A stretch of 64,000 nt of DNA, taken from the NCBI GenBank assembly GCA_963691655.1, contig OY829326.1:117277388-117341387 (forward strand), written 5' to 3'. The DNA comes from Toxonevra muliebris (lineage: Eukaryota; Arthropoda; Insecta; Diptera; Pallopteridae). The notes beneath the pieces were generated by a model that was not told where the DNA came from, did not search any database, and was given only the letters and a program-made list of their open reading frames with translations. The position numbers were made by a program, and so were the translations under genes. This document shows positions 46,711-57,612 of this stretch, in pieces; within the stretch, counting starts at the first letter, position 1; each line of letters starts with the position of its first letter.

Positions 46711-47634
46711 AGGAGTGAGGTCGATAAAATCTTAACATATATAAAATTCAATAATTTTTAAACGGTTGATCTTAGAGTTTTGATTTTTTTTATTTAATTG
46801 ATAATATTTTACAAATTACAGAAAAATATAACTTTTATAGTTCTAACCACTATTTATGAACTCGTGGACCTTTTTGTTAAGCCTTCCATTAAAGATTTGA
46901 TAGTGGTTTCAGACACCTTTTTGGAACAGTTTGTCCATCTCCTTTTAAAATCTTCGATATTTTGGGACATTTTTTTTTGTGCTCTTTAAGTTTCTTTTCA
47001 CAAGAGCCCAATATCTCTCCACTAGTCTTAGCTCTTGATACAAAAACTATGTTATTACTTTGGTACCTCTCCAGAGCTTTCTTGCCGAAGTGACATGATG
47101 CCAAATCGGGCCAAAAATATATGGACACATTGTGCTCTTTTATGAAAGGAAGAAGTCTTTTTTTCAAACATTCTTTGATGTATATTTCGGTATTTATAGA
47201 GCCCACTGTAAGAAATGACTTGCTTCTTTTGCACTGCACTGCATATAGCTTGCCATACCAGGAATTTTTTAGGAAATTTTGTCTGCTTTTGGATTCTAAA
47301 TTGTTCTTCGACATTTTCTCCAGCATCAGCAACATAAAAATTTTGAAATGCTGACTGGCTGCGTGAAATCTGCCAGTCGACCAGATCTTCAATTCTTTGG
47401 CCAATTTTTTGTACGACCAATTTGGATTTTTTTGAAAATTTTTAATAATTTTATGACGTACTTCTTTTTCTTCACTCATTTCGATCAAACTCACAATAAA
47501 TCAACATGTTTGTCATTAAAAATAACAACTGACATATTTTTCAAAGATAACTAGATCAAAGAAATTTTTAAATTTTACACCCAAAAAAAAATTATTAGGT
47601 AAAACGTGTGTTAAGATTTTTCAATCTCACTCCT
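46711..47634 (-). mobile_element. DD37E-type Tc1/mariner, internally deleted copy 4 (924 bp)
   Basis: Both ends are present: AGGAGTGAGGTCGATAAAAT and the inverse of AGGAGTGAGATTGAAAAATC, flanked by TA (46709-46710, 47635-47636). The transposase start MSLIEMSEEKEVRHKI lies near 47494. The frame runs through NWSYKKLAKEL and then jumps to the middle of the catalytic domain, so the helix-turn-helix and first Asp are lost. FWPDLASCHFG keeps the second Asp. The same 25-30-bp loss before RLVERYW as in relic 1 is present. Intact ends mean it could once have moved with help from another transposase. Confidence 0.88.
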
Positions 47635-47639
47635 TAGTT

Positions 47640-47960
47640 ATACTTATTTGTTAATCTTTATTTTATACACAACATTTAGCATTCTTTAAGCTTTTTATCA
47701 CCCAATTGAATATTTATATATTTACTGTTTCTCTCCCTCCTCATTGCTACATATTTCTCTTTATGGCAAAAGTCAAACAACAAAAGAGAACCAAAACCAC
47801 TCGTTGGTTGTTGTTTTTTTATTTGTGTATGCAAATAATTCTTTAGATAATGCTCAGAGATGCCGTTATTTATATCTTTTCTCTCAATCTGACAACCGTA
47901 ACTACTGTGAGTATTGAAAAGGTTCTTCTCTTTTTTTCGTGTAGCGTGGGATATTTTTTC
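47640..47960 (+). repeat. Dispersed repeat R, copy 2
   Basis: Blocks CTTTATGGCAAAAGTCAAAC, GTATGCAAATAATTC and CAGAGATGCCGTTAT match 49040-49190 and the interrupted copy at 17463-18500. It starts just after the right end of the DD37E element. Confidence 0.6.
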
Positions 47961-49035
47961 TCTGCGCATGCTAGCATTAATCAGAATTTTTGAAATAAAC
48001 TATTTATTGATCAATGCGTAGCGCGACCACCACTCAAATTCATGGCGAATCAATTTCATACAAATATTAATTTAGAATAATTTTCTAAAAATTGTGGTCA
48101 CGTTATACAAAAGAAAAAAGCAAAGTATTTTAGCTTTTAATTTTATTTTGCATAAAAAGAAAAAAAAAAGAAATTAGGCCCAAGTACATTAAGTTTGATT
48201 GGATTAAAAGTAAATTCAGCTATTTTTAATCTATATGAATTCATGCATTTTAGTATTAAGTAGCAGGAAATTAAATAAAATAATAATAATCATTTAGAAA
48301 CGTATTGTAGATAACAGGCTTAAAAAAAATGATAAGAAATGATTGCATTTTGAACTCAAACAAACAAAAAAAAAGAAACATAAAAAGAATTTTTTTTATT
48401 TTGTTTTATGTAATTCGAGGTAGAAAAAAATAAGTAGACAAATGTAAAATTTATTTAATATAAATTCTCCTTTGTGTGTTTGTCTTTCAAAGGTAAACAA
48501 AAAAAATCGACCATACATACATAAATTTCCATACGCAATATTAAATGTAGTACATGCTGCACTACACTTCATTCCACCTCCATCCTTCTCGGCCTTAGTC
48601 TTCGTCCCCCATTTCACGTTATCTCCTTGATCTCCCTCCTTCACAGAAAAATATTGTGCAAAACGAATTTAATTTAGTATTCTTTTTCACTCATTTTTAT
48701 TTTTTGTTGTTATATATTTTATTTCACTTGTTTCTACTTTTTCTTTTTCTGCATGGTTAAAAATAGAAATCCACAGTGTTACGATAGTTCAATAGTTCTC
48801 ATGTGTTTTTTGGAATATTTCCAGAAATGTAAATTTTGTGTTTTTTATTTTTTTATTTTTGTTTCTTTGCTTTTTACTGGCATGGCATTGAGCTAAGTTG
48901 CGTTGAGTTGCTCTAGCAATTTAAAAGCAATTTTAAGGGTATTTCATGACGATTTAGACTGTGCAAGTGATGTGGTGTGATATTTCTTTAAATTGGTTCT
49001 TGGGAGTAATGGAAAAGGCCCCAGTAACTGGGTCT
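47961..49035. other. Intron segment without recognised features
   Basis: AT-rich; nothing supported. Confidence 0.35.
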
Positions 49036-49039
49036 ATTT

Positions 49040-49195
49040 TTTCTGGAAGAAATATCCCTTTATGAAAAAACAAATATCAAAAGGGAACCAAACTAACTAC
49101 TCGTTGGTATTTGTTTTGTTGTGTATGCAGATAATTCGTTAGATAATTCTGAGAGATGCTGTTACTCGTGTCTTTTCTCTCTCACTCTCATTTAT
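49040..49195 (+). repeat. Dispersed repeat R, copy 3
   Basis: Contains CCCTTTATGAAAAAACAAAT, TGTATGCAGATAATTCGTTAG and CTGAGAGATGCTGTTACTC, shared with the copies at 17463-18500 and 47640-47960. It is the closest match to the interrupted copy. Confidence 0.65.
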
Positions 49196-49359
49196 TATTT
49201 ATGTCCGCTTAAGCAATGATTTTTACATCGATGAATGCAATGCTTTGTTCAGCCAATTTTAAAAAACTTCCGACTTTAATATTTTGGAATTGGCTTAACC
49301 GATTTTAAATCTGATCATTTTTGGCCTACCTACCCGTCAAGCTCTTTAATTTGATATAC

Positions 49360-49425
49360 AATATGATAGTGTAGCACTTTTAGATCTTCTGGAAATGTAG
49401 TTACACTAATAAATGTATAGATTTA
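49360..49425 (+). repeat. Dispersed repeat Z, copy 1
   Basis: GATAGTGTAGCACTTTTAGATCTTCTGGAA to ACACTAATAAATGTATAGAT recurs inverted at 57540-57610. Confidence 0.55.
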
Positions 49426-49499
49426 GTTGATAATTTTACCTCAGACTGTTGCATATAAATCTATAGTAAGAGGACTGAATTTGCCTGAAAATAACTAAG

Positions 49500-49690
49500 A
49501 GAAAAAAAGAGATGAGAGACATCGTTGTTGCATACTCGTAAACGTAGCCGAGTGCCGAAAAGCACAAAATTTATTTATTACAAAGTGCAGTTGTACTTAA
49601 ATGAGAGAGTATTAGTTTAAAAAAAGGAGATTAAGAGAACCAGAAAGACAAAGAGCAAGTTACTTTTCTTTGATGTTATTCTCCTGATTG
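49500..49690 (+). repeat. Dispersed repeat T, copy 3 (5' part)
   Basis: It matches 12140-12250 (GAGAGACATCGTTGTT, GAGAGAGT...TTAAGAG, GACAAAGAGCAAGTT). An extra 40 bp near 49550 is absent from the 12.1-kb copy. Confidence 0.55.
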
Positions 49691-50395
49691 TGTTTTTCAC
49701 GAGCCGAGGGGTGATGTTACACGATCAATATTTTACTGTCCAACAATGAAATTTTTGTTGTTTTGAAAAATGAACATTGAGCAAAACAGAGAATTAACGC
49801 ATTTCACTTCAAACTTTTTTGTTGACGGAAAAAACTTGCATTACTTCAAATAATTTGCATTTTATTGAAGGAAATAGGTTTTTTATGAAAAATACTACAG
49901 TTTTGAAAAAATTTTTATTCTATGCCACCCTTTTCGTTGTTTGGCTTTTGTTTGGTTATGAAAGAGGCCAAGAAACAAAAGTAGTGGATCTTATTTTAAT
50001 CGCTCACAAATTGTAAGCAGTATTTTTCTTCTTTTTTTTTGCCTTTTCCATACATAAACGTAATATTTTTTATATAATTTATTGCTATTTCTATCAACAT
50101 TATCTCACATTGTCCTTATAATTATTTCCCATTTTAAATTGTTGAATTTTCATTCACTCCAAGATACAATTAAATACTTTTTAGTTGGAAAAACATAATT
50201 GCAGATAAAAGTAGTAAGAAAACATTGGAGAGAGAGTAAAAACAGAAAAACATTGACAGCAAAACATTGATCGTGTATTATCAGCCTAATGCATATATTG
50301 TCGCTTGAGAAATACACATTTCAAGAAACGCTACAGATATAGGCGGCAATGGTCAGCAACAAACCGTTTTATCAAATAAGTCCGTGCATGATTAC
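49691..50395. other. Intron segment without recognised features
   Basis: AT-rich; nothing supported. A 65-residue frame at 49819-50016 has no known similarity. Confidence 0.35.
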
Positions 50396-50399
50396 ATTG

Positions 50400-51430
50400 A
50401 AATCCATTCATTCACTGAAGCACGCTACTGAGCTCAACATGTTGGACAGTATGGGTTGTCGTCATACCCGAATCACTGCAGGTACTTCTTAAAGCACCCA
50501 AGCAGTTGAGTGATATTCAAATTTATGTCTCCGTGCCTCCGTTGACACCAGTTCACAATGTGGGGAATCAGCGTAAACGTCGAACGCCTTTTTGTGTAGC
50601 ATTCCCAGCGCTGCTGCCTCTCTGTTATAGGTCGTTGTCGTTGCTATGTTTCTATGTTCCACTGAGCATCTCTCCCTCTTTATTATAAAGGCTTTTGAGC
50701 TCTGTCGCGTAGATGCCTATGATCAGCTTTCCCGCGATATATATCGCATCTTCCAATACGGTTCGGAAAGCACTGGTTACTGTCCGCCTCCGCGTATAAC
50801 ACCACCGAGTCCATCACTGTGAACGAAAGCAGCCTTCTGATCACGCATGTCCCCCCAATGTTTAACATTATGTGCGTAACTGCACCGTTTATTTCCGCCG
50901 CTTTGCTGCTAACCGTTTCAAGATGGTTCTTGAAAGACATTCTAGTATCGGTGAGCACTCCTAAGTATTGGATGTGAGGTTGTCATTAGATAATGTGCTC
51001 ACCCGAACTTACCTCCAGCTACACTCTTTTCTTCCTTGTGCTTAGAAGTACGATTTCTGTTTTTTGGGTTGCCTACTCCAACCATCGGAGCACTCTGGAG
51101 ATTGCATCACTGCAGGTCAGCTACAAATCTTCCAGTCTCTTCGCTATTGCCACTAGCGCGATATAATCTGCGTATCCTACTAGTGTTGTATTTACAGGGA
51201 AGTCTGGTTTGACAACGCCTTTATACATCGCATTCCATAGTGTTGACCCCAGTACAGAGCCCTGTGATACGCCACCTATTTTTTGACCCCCGCCCCCTAC
51301 GCCGTAAGTATAATGGTACATCGTAGCTCTCCAGTGTCCAAATGATCTGCTTCCAGTTTGCCGAATTGAATGAATTGAGTAGAAATCTGCACTGACGTCG
51401 ATTCAGATTTCCTTGTCTAAGGTTTTTCTT
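50400..51430 (-). pseudogene. R1-like LINE reverse transcriptase fragment
   Basis: The minus strand reads GVSQGSVLGSTLWNAMYKGV, then VGYADYIALVAIAKRLEDL (the catalytic YADD is YADY at 51163-51174), a short gap, LTDTRMSFKNHLETVSSKAA, AEINGAVTHIMLNIGG and a FTVMDSVVLYAEAD-like block. A decayed C-terminal region runs down to about 50400. The motif style (PQGSVLGPxLWN, the LGV-D-R-SF box) is R1-like. Frameshifts and the Asp-to-Tyr change make it inactive. Confidence 0.78.
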
Positions 51431-51606
51431 GGAAATATTTAAACATTTGGGAAGTTTAGCGCATTACTGCAATCCTAATCTCACAGTAAACCGAAAAGCT
51501 CAGTCTAGGCCCTCGATTGCATATCGCTCTTTTTTCGATTAACCAAGTCCACGTATATGAGGGTCCACAGATGTTTCATATTCCACTTAATCGCCTAACA
51601 CGAGCC
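51431..51606. other. Spacer between LINE fragment and palindromic element
   Basis: Nothing recognised; it may be part of the same decayed LINE. Confidence 0.3.
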
Positions 51607-51615
51607 AGTATGAAC

Positions 51616-51915
51616 TAAAGCTTCCGCCGAATGCACGTGTACACGGTTAGCACGTCTGCACTTGTATTTAAGAATATCCACTGAAAATACTAACCTGAAC
51701 TACACGTGTATTTCAAACGCGTGTAGTTCGGTTTATAATAACTTCACGTGTAGTTAGCGTGATCCTGAACTACACGTGTATTTCAAACACGTCGGTTTAT
51801 AATAACTACACGTGTAGTTAAAAGTTGGGGTATCTGAACTAACCGTTAGTTTTTCAGAAAAAAAAAACATTCGTGTACACGTGTATGTCTTAATACGTTC
51901 AAAAAAGAAAGCTCT
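51616..51915. mobile_element. ACACGTGTA-rich palindromic insert with 9-bp flanking repeats (300 bp)
   Basis: Flanked by AGTATGAAC at 51607-51615 and again at 51916-51924. The inside holds about seven copies of (T)ACACGTGTA or close variants. A ~70-bp unit CTGAACTACACGTGTATTTC... starts at 51695 and again at 51765. Terminal inverted similarity is short (TAAAGCTT, AGAGCTTT). The 9-bp duplication would suit a Mutator-like element, but this is inference. Confidence 0.5.
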
Positions 51916-51924
51916 AGTATGAAC

Positions 51925-54645
51925 AGCAAAGAGGATAAAATGCAACCTTCACGCACGTCCGTGTTAAGCTCGAAAGCTTACGACACAGCAACTGCATTGT
52001 ATAGTCGTGGAATGCCCCCAGGAATATAACTACATATTTTACTTGAGTACCTACGTATTTGAAGATTTTTGTTATTTTGAAACAATTTCAATTGAAAAAA
52101 AATAAATAAATTTGAAGAAAATGAATATTTGAATGTATTCATATAGACAGACACACACGTGCAGGTGAAAATCTAAACAACTATGTGCTAGAATACGGAA
52201 TATAAGAGGCAGGTGTCAATACGTTAGCTAGTCAGGCAGGCAGGCAGGCAGGCATGCAGACAGGCAGTCAGGTAGGTATGTATCCAAATGAAGAGCATGT
52301 GTTTATGTAAACACACAGCCAAAAAAAAAAAATAGATAAAGAAAGTATGCGATTTAAAAAAAAAAAAAATTATTTCGCTACACTTCACTACGGTTATAAT
52401 TAAAAAGTTTTTCTTGAAGTTTAGTTTCAAAATGTTTCACAAAATGTTTATGAACTTTTTATAATTGGTCGACAGCGTCGAATAAAAGTGAATCTTGTTT
52501 GTTGCTGATGATATTTTTGTGGCTGTTGTTTTTGTTGTTATTGAATGCATTACCGCTTGAGCAGCATGATGAGCGCGACCATGTCTGCGATATGAACTGT
52601 GAAATTATTTATGTTTATGTATATTTCATACTTTTCTTTTCTTTTTTTTCTTGGTAATTAAAAATTTTAATGAATACATTTAGTCGCTCATAAAAAAAAA
52701 AACAAAAAAAGAATAAAAATGCGCTCGCTCATCGTCATCATTGTAGCCATCATCATCATCATCATCCGATAAGTAGCGGAGTCATCGCACAACTGAACTT
52801 GGGTTTTTTTTTTTGTTTTGTAGACGTCATGGATTTTTGGTTGAGAGTTTTCTTTCTGTTTTTGTTCACTGTGTAATTTTCTGCTATTTTGTAAAAATGA
52901 TTTATGCATCCATCATTCGTCAGTTCATCAATTTATCAGCTCGCAAATAAAAACTGATGAGTAAACATGAAATTTCATTTGATTCTATATTTCCAACATT
53001 TACGTCAACTATAGATAACATTTTATTGACATCTTATTTCGCTGCGAATGTAATTTGATTTGTAATTAACTTTTATTTCCAGTATTTCGTTATGTGTGTG
53101 CGTGTATGTGTGTGTGTGTGGCAACGTTTAATTTTATGCAATCATTATTAGTGAATTTAAATTTTCATGAATCGCATATCAAATATTAAAGTTTCAAACT
53201 GAAATACAAGTCACTCTTATGTACTTTAGTTTAGCCTGTCAAAACACTAGACAGGCATAATTATTAATCGCGTGTTCTAGGTCAGGCATGGCCTTGTACT
53301 TTTTTTTTAATATTACCCCATTGGGAACAACCAAAACACACACACATATAGTTTTAATACAAAAAAAAAAAAACTTGTAAGCTCATTGAAACTTTTAAAT
53401 TATACCCTACAGATATGAGGGTAGAGTATGTTAATTTTGGTTAATATTTTCTGACGTATAAATTAAAATCTAATGTTAATTTAAATCACAATTCCCAAAA
53501 TAAATATTTGCAACTGAAACTCGTGAGGGTTTGAGCCCACATTTTTCTTGATTTAAAACACTTTTCTTCAAAGTTCTATTGGAAATTCCTGTAGAAAATA
53601 CACCTTACAAAATCAAATGAATTATTTTTTCTTAGTAATTCGGGATCGGTAATTTCGACCCTGTACCCTAAAGTTTAATTTAGTTGGTGTGGACCAACAG
53701 TTATCCTAATTAATTTTCGACGAGGAATATTTATTTCGAAGACAGCTTGCTGTTTTTTCTAACAGAATTAATCCTGTATAAAGACATTAGATATTGATTG
53801 CAAAAAAAAGTATTTTGTGCCTCTCGGGTATATTTCTTTAAAAGAATTGGACTTAGGTGATTTCGATCTTAAGCGGTCTGGAAAATTGTTTGATGATGAA
53901 AATATTTTGTTCAAAATTATTTTACTTCTTTTCTAGCGGTTAATCTATATCAGTGATGGGCACACACATATTATCACATATTGCGCTTGTGTTTGAAGCG
54001 GAAAAAAACGAAGTTCAACCTGACGTTCTCTCTGTATTTGCAATAAAATGCGCAGCGAGGTCTCTCTTTAACAAGTGCTGAACAGCAACTGAGATTTGAT
54101 TTGCTTCCGCGAAATGAAAACAAAGCAACAGCCGAACGCCCAGAAAAGGACGAAATGTGGCTGTAATTTGGCTCGCACGGTGCAGAAAAATGCAACATTT
54201 TATGGAGAAAGGAAACGCTATAAGATTTTTATGACCTTCAAATATTAAGTGGGTTTTTCCCCCTTAATTTATGTATAGGCTTTTTTCTTTGGCATTTTCT
54301 TTTCAGTTTTTGTTCTGCATTTTGTTGTTGCTTCTCTAGGGTTGACTCTTACGATATTTTTTTAGTTCCCTTTAAATATGAGAGAGTGCCAAAACAGATT
54401 GTGAGAGAGCCGACATCGTGATCAGACTTTTTTCATATGAATAAATGGGAATTAGGCAGAGACGTCGGCTCTCTCAATCTCATTTCAAATTAGCGAGTGA
54501 TTGATTTCGGAGAAATTTACTGTTGTTCGTCGTGTTGTTTTTGCAAAAAATTCTTTTAGTGCAAATACATACATAAATATGAGAGAGAGAGAAAGAGAGA
54601 GAGAGTGCTGTTCGTGTTGTTTTTGCAAGAGTCGACTTTATTTGC
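51925..54645. other. Intron segment with minor inverted repeats
   Basis: (TG)n lies at about 53098-53120. A small hairpin TACCCTACAGATATGAGGGTA is at about 53403-53423. CAGTGATGGGCACACACAT at 53951 looks like a hAT tip, but no inverse partner was found. A second hairpin is at 54395-54480 with GAGAGAGCCGACATC and GACGTCGGCTCTCTC arms; its GAGAGAGCCGAC core resembles repeat S. (GA)n lies at 54580-54605. No exon was recognised. Confidence 0.45.
52233..52268 (+). repeat. (CAGG)n microsatellite
   Basis: CAGG repeated at least five times, then imperfect units (CATG, CAGA, CAGT). Confidence 0.8.
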
Positions 54646-54648
54646 TTA

Positions 54649-54852
54649 GTCTGCTCTTAGAACTTGAAAAAATTTACGGAAGAAAAGAGAAATGACAGGG
54701 GGATAGAAAAAATCACTGGAGCGAAACTTTTTTGACGTTTCTCTTTGTATCAAATAAAATATTTTAAAGTTTCATGCAATCAATCTCACTGTGTAATAGC
54801 TACATGAAACTTCAAAAGAGAATGTAAAAAATGTCATGCTCTAAGAGCAAAC
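54649..54852. mobile_element. PIF/Harbinger-like MITE, family 1, copy 2 (204 bp)
   Basis: Ends GTCTGCTCTTAGAACTTG and the inverse of GTTTGCTCTTAGAGCATG, flanked by TTA at 54646-54648 and 54853-54855. The interior shares CATGTAGCTATTACACAGTG and GATTGATTGCATGAAAC (read on the minus strand) with the copy at 12422. There is no coding capacity. Confidence 0.78.
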
Positions 54853-54855
54853 TTA

Positions 54856-57394
54856 CTTGCTCTTTTGCTTATTTACATATCGCTTATTAACTAAAAGACA
54901 AGTCAAAAAACACTATTTTTGAGTTAATGATGCAGAATTATTCATTATGTTACGCTTCATATTGTGAAAAAATTTCATATTAATATTTTGTATACTCTGC
55001 GTGTGAGAATTATAAGATTTCTTCTTTTTTCTGCAAAGTGGGAGTCAATTGAAAACTTTAAACGCGTTTTCTGCAAAATCGCGTTTTTTGAGTTATGACA
55101 GTCTTTTAGTAAATGAGCGGTATGCACATCCAAAAGTAAAATTCGGCTGTTTTTCGTTGTTACACGTTACATAGTTTCTATGATCTTATACTTACCTAAT
55201 GCGGCAATAAAAATTTAACTTCAACAAAAAAAATTCGAACATACAACAATATTGCTTAAGAAGATAAAGAGAGTGAGAGAAAAGAGTTTGTTGTAATTTT
55301 TTGATGTGGGCATAGAGAGCCAAACAAAATAAAACAGTTTTTCACACAGAAGGTTACCACCGATCCAGATTTCAATGCCCTCCCATAAGAAGTTTCAATT
55401 CAAAAAGACTACATTCGTGTAATTAAAAAAGTTAGATTTCAAGAAATTCACCTTGAATCAATGGTTGTTTTAAAAGCGACATCTGACTTAAGTTTTTATT
55501 CTAAAAACAAATAAGTTATACATTTAAAACCTAAAATTAAAAATTGTTATTTATTTGCTATGGCTTCAATAAATGAAATACGAAATAATTGCAACATTAA
55601 AATATGAACTTTTCCTCAAATTGACATAGAATTAAATATTTGAAGCATAAATTGATTCATTATATTTTTCCAAAAAAAAAAAAAAAATAAATAAAAAGCC
55701 CACAATCATTACATTGTTGCAGTAATGACTTAAACTGAATTCCAATTTGCTTTGTTATTTCTTGGTATTACTTTGAATTTAGAACTTACCTACAAAAGTC
55801 ATTCGACTACTAGCAATAAATATGCAGAAAAGAGTTTAAAATCTTTACGCTAGTACTTAAGAATTTCAATGAAATATAATAAAATTTCCTTTTGTTGAAA
55901 TTTATAAATTCAATTTTCAATTGATGACTGCATGCAGTAAGCAGCAAGCAAGAACAATTTAATACTTTAAATCCATGCTACTTTAATTTAGTGGCACATT
56001 TGTTCTAAGTATAAAGCACATTTAATTTTGTTAAGGAACTGAAAAAATATCACCTTTGCGCTGTGATTATTTTTCGTCGTCGTCGATTTTGTTGTCGTCG
56101 TTGTCGTTTACGTCGTTGCTGTCATTGTCGACGTTTTTGCCCAATAAAAATAAAATTGTAGATATCAACAACGAATGAACGATGAATGAGCGGAGCGAAT
56201 GAATAAATGTTTCCGGCACAGAATTTTATTTTTACCTTTTGGATTGGATATACATAGCTACAAAAACGATATAAAAAATTTATGTTGATGTTGTTGTTGG
56301 TTGCTATTGCTGCCGCAGCTGTTGTTGTTGTTGTTGGTATTGGTGTTGGCGGTGTTAACGCTGTATTACTTTATGTATAACCTCTGTTGTAAGCTTTTAG
56401 GTTCTTTTTTTTATTTTTATTTTTTGTTTTTTTTTGTTTTTTGCACGTTGAGCTATTTGAAGATAAGAAAATTCACCGCCGTCGCTGCCACCCCACTCGA
56501 CTTTGTGACGCGCCGCGCCCTTTTGTCGTGCTACACCATTTTTGGGTGACTAAATTCTGGTAAATTCACCTTTTCGCTTTTTCGCTTTCATTATTTTCTT
56601 CTTTTTTTTTTTTGTTTTTTTTTTTTTATTAAAATATCGTCAAGCGACAAGTTGTTAAGCGCTCATATGCTCTTAGTTTTATAAGCTCGTATAGTCGTTT
56701 GTTCCTACGCACATTTTTTTCATTAACATTTAAGTAATTTACTTAAGTACTTATTGAATTATTTACATTACATATTATGTAATACATTAATGTTATGTTG
56801 TTGTTTTTACGTTGCTTTTACTAACTTTGCTTACACTTTGCTCTTTTGTGTTCTTTAAAGACAGAACACAACATTTAAAAGAAAAAAATATTTTGCTTAA
56901 ATAATTAAGACATGCAGAATTACCATTACAATCAATATTTATAGATTAGATAGGGTAGAAATTAAAATTTAAATCCAATAAATATTTTTGGAAGTCCTTG
57001 ACATACACTGAATCACCACAATTTTGTGCAAATTAAGCATTGTTTTAAAATTTAGCTTTATTTATTAATGATGAGTTGAATTCCGAGAATATTAAAACAA
57101 AAAAACAAAAACACATTTCAACCAAAACATGCCCCGAAATAAAATATTTAATTAAAATCATGCTTCGAACAAAAAGGATACGACACGAACACGACGACAA
57201 TATCGCATCCGCTTCAAATTTTATGGTGTTGACTGCGACTTGAATACAATGAACGCGCCAACGACAGAGCTCGTTACTTGAATTAAGTTTTTATCCATAT
57301 CCATTTTTCCATTTCATAAAAATTGAAACAGTATTTTTTGTTGAAAAAAAAAAACATAATTTCCTTTAGCCCTTTCCTTCTCTATCTATTGAAA
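54856..57394. other. Intron segment with trinucleotide repeats
   Basis: GTCGTC-type repeats at about 56075-56125, GTTGTTGTT runs at about 56285-56335 and T tracts at 56600-56630. No exon or bounded element was recognised. Confidence 0.45.
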
Positions 57395-57530
57395 GACTTA
57401 GACCAAGCTTTTCGCATCCATTCATCTTGTGAATGGAAAGGACCTACAGTTTTCTGCCCAACCCGAACGTCGAAGTGAAAAGATTTTCATAGGCCCAAAT
57501 GCACCGTACAAATTCATTTTCATAGTCCGA
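57395..57530 (-). repeat. tRNA-derived SINE, copy 3 (body only)
   Basis: The minus strand carries AAAATCTTTTCACTTCGACGTTCGGG, AGAAAACTGTAGGTCCTTTCCATTC and ATGAATGGATGCGAAAAGCTTGG, matching the body of copy 1 at 21595-21705. The tRNA-like head is lost. Confidence 0.7.
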
Positions 57531-57539
57531 AGTAAATTT

Positions 57540-57612
57540 TAATCTATACATTTATTAGTGTAACTACATCGTTATTCTAGAAGGTCCAGAAGTACTACAC
57601 TATCACAATCAT
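57540..57612 (-). repeat. Dispersed repeat Z, copy 2
   Basis: Inverted match to 49360-49425 (ATACATTTATTAGTGTAACTACAT and AGAAGTACTACACTATCA). Confidence 0.55.

Noticed and set aside
53403..53423. Hairpin TACCCTACAGATATGAGGGTA as a Helitron 3' hairpin
   Set aside because: No CTRR terminus next to it and no other Helitron feature; similar short hairpins are common in fly DNA.
53951..54220. Possible hAT element starting CAGTGATGGGCACACACAT
   Set aside because: No inverse tip (TGCCCATCACTG) or 8-bp duplication was found downstream in the window.
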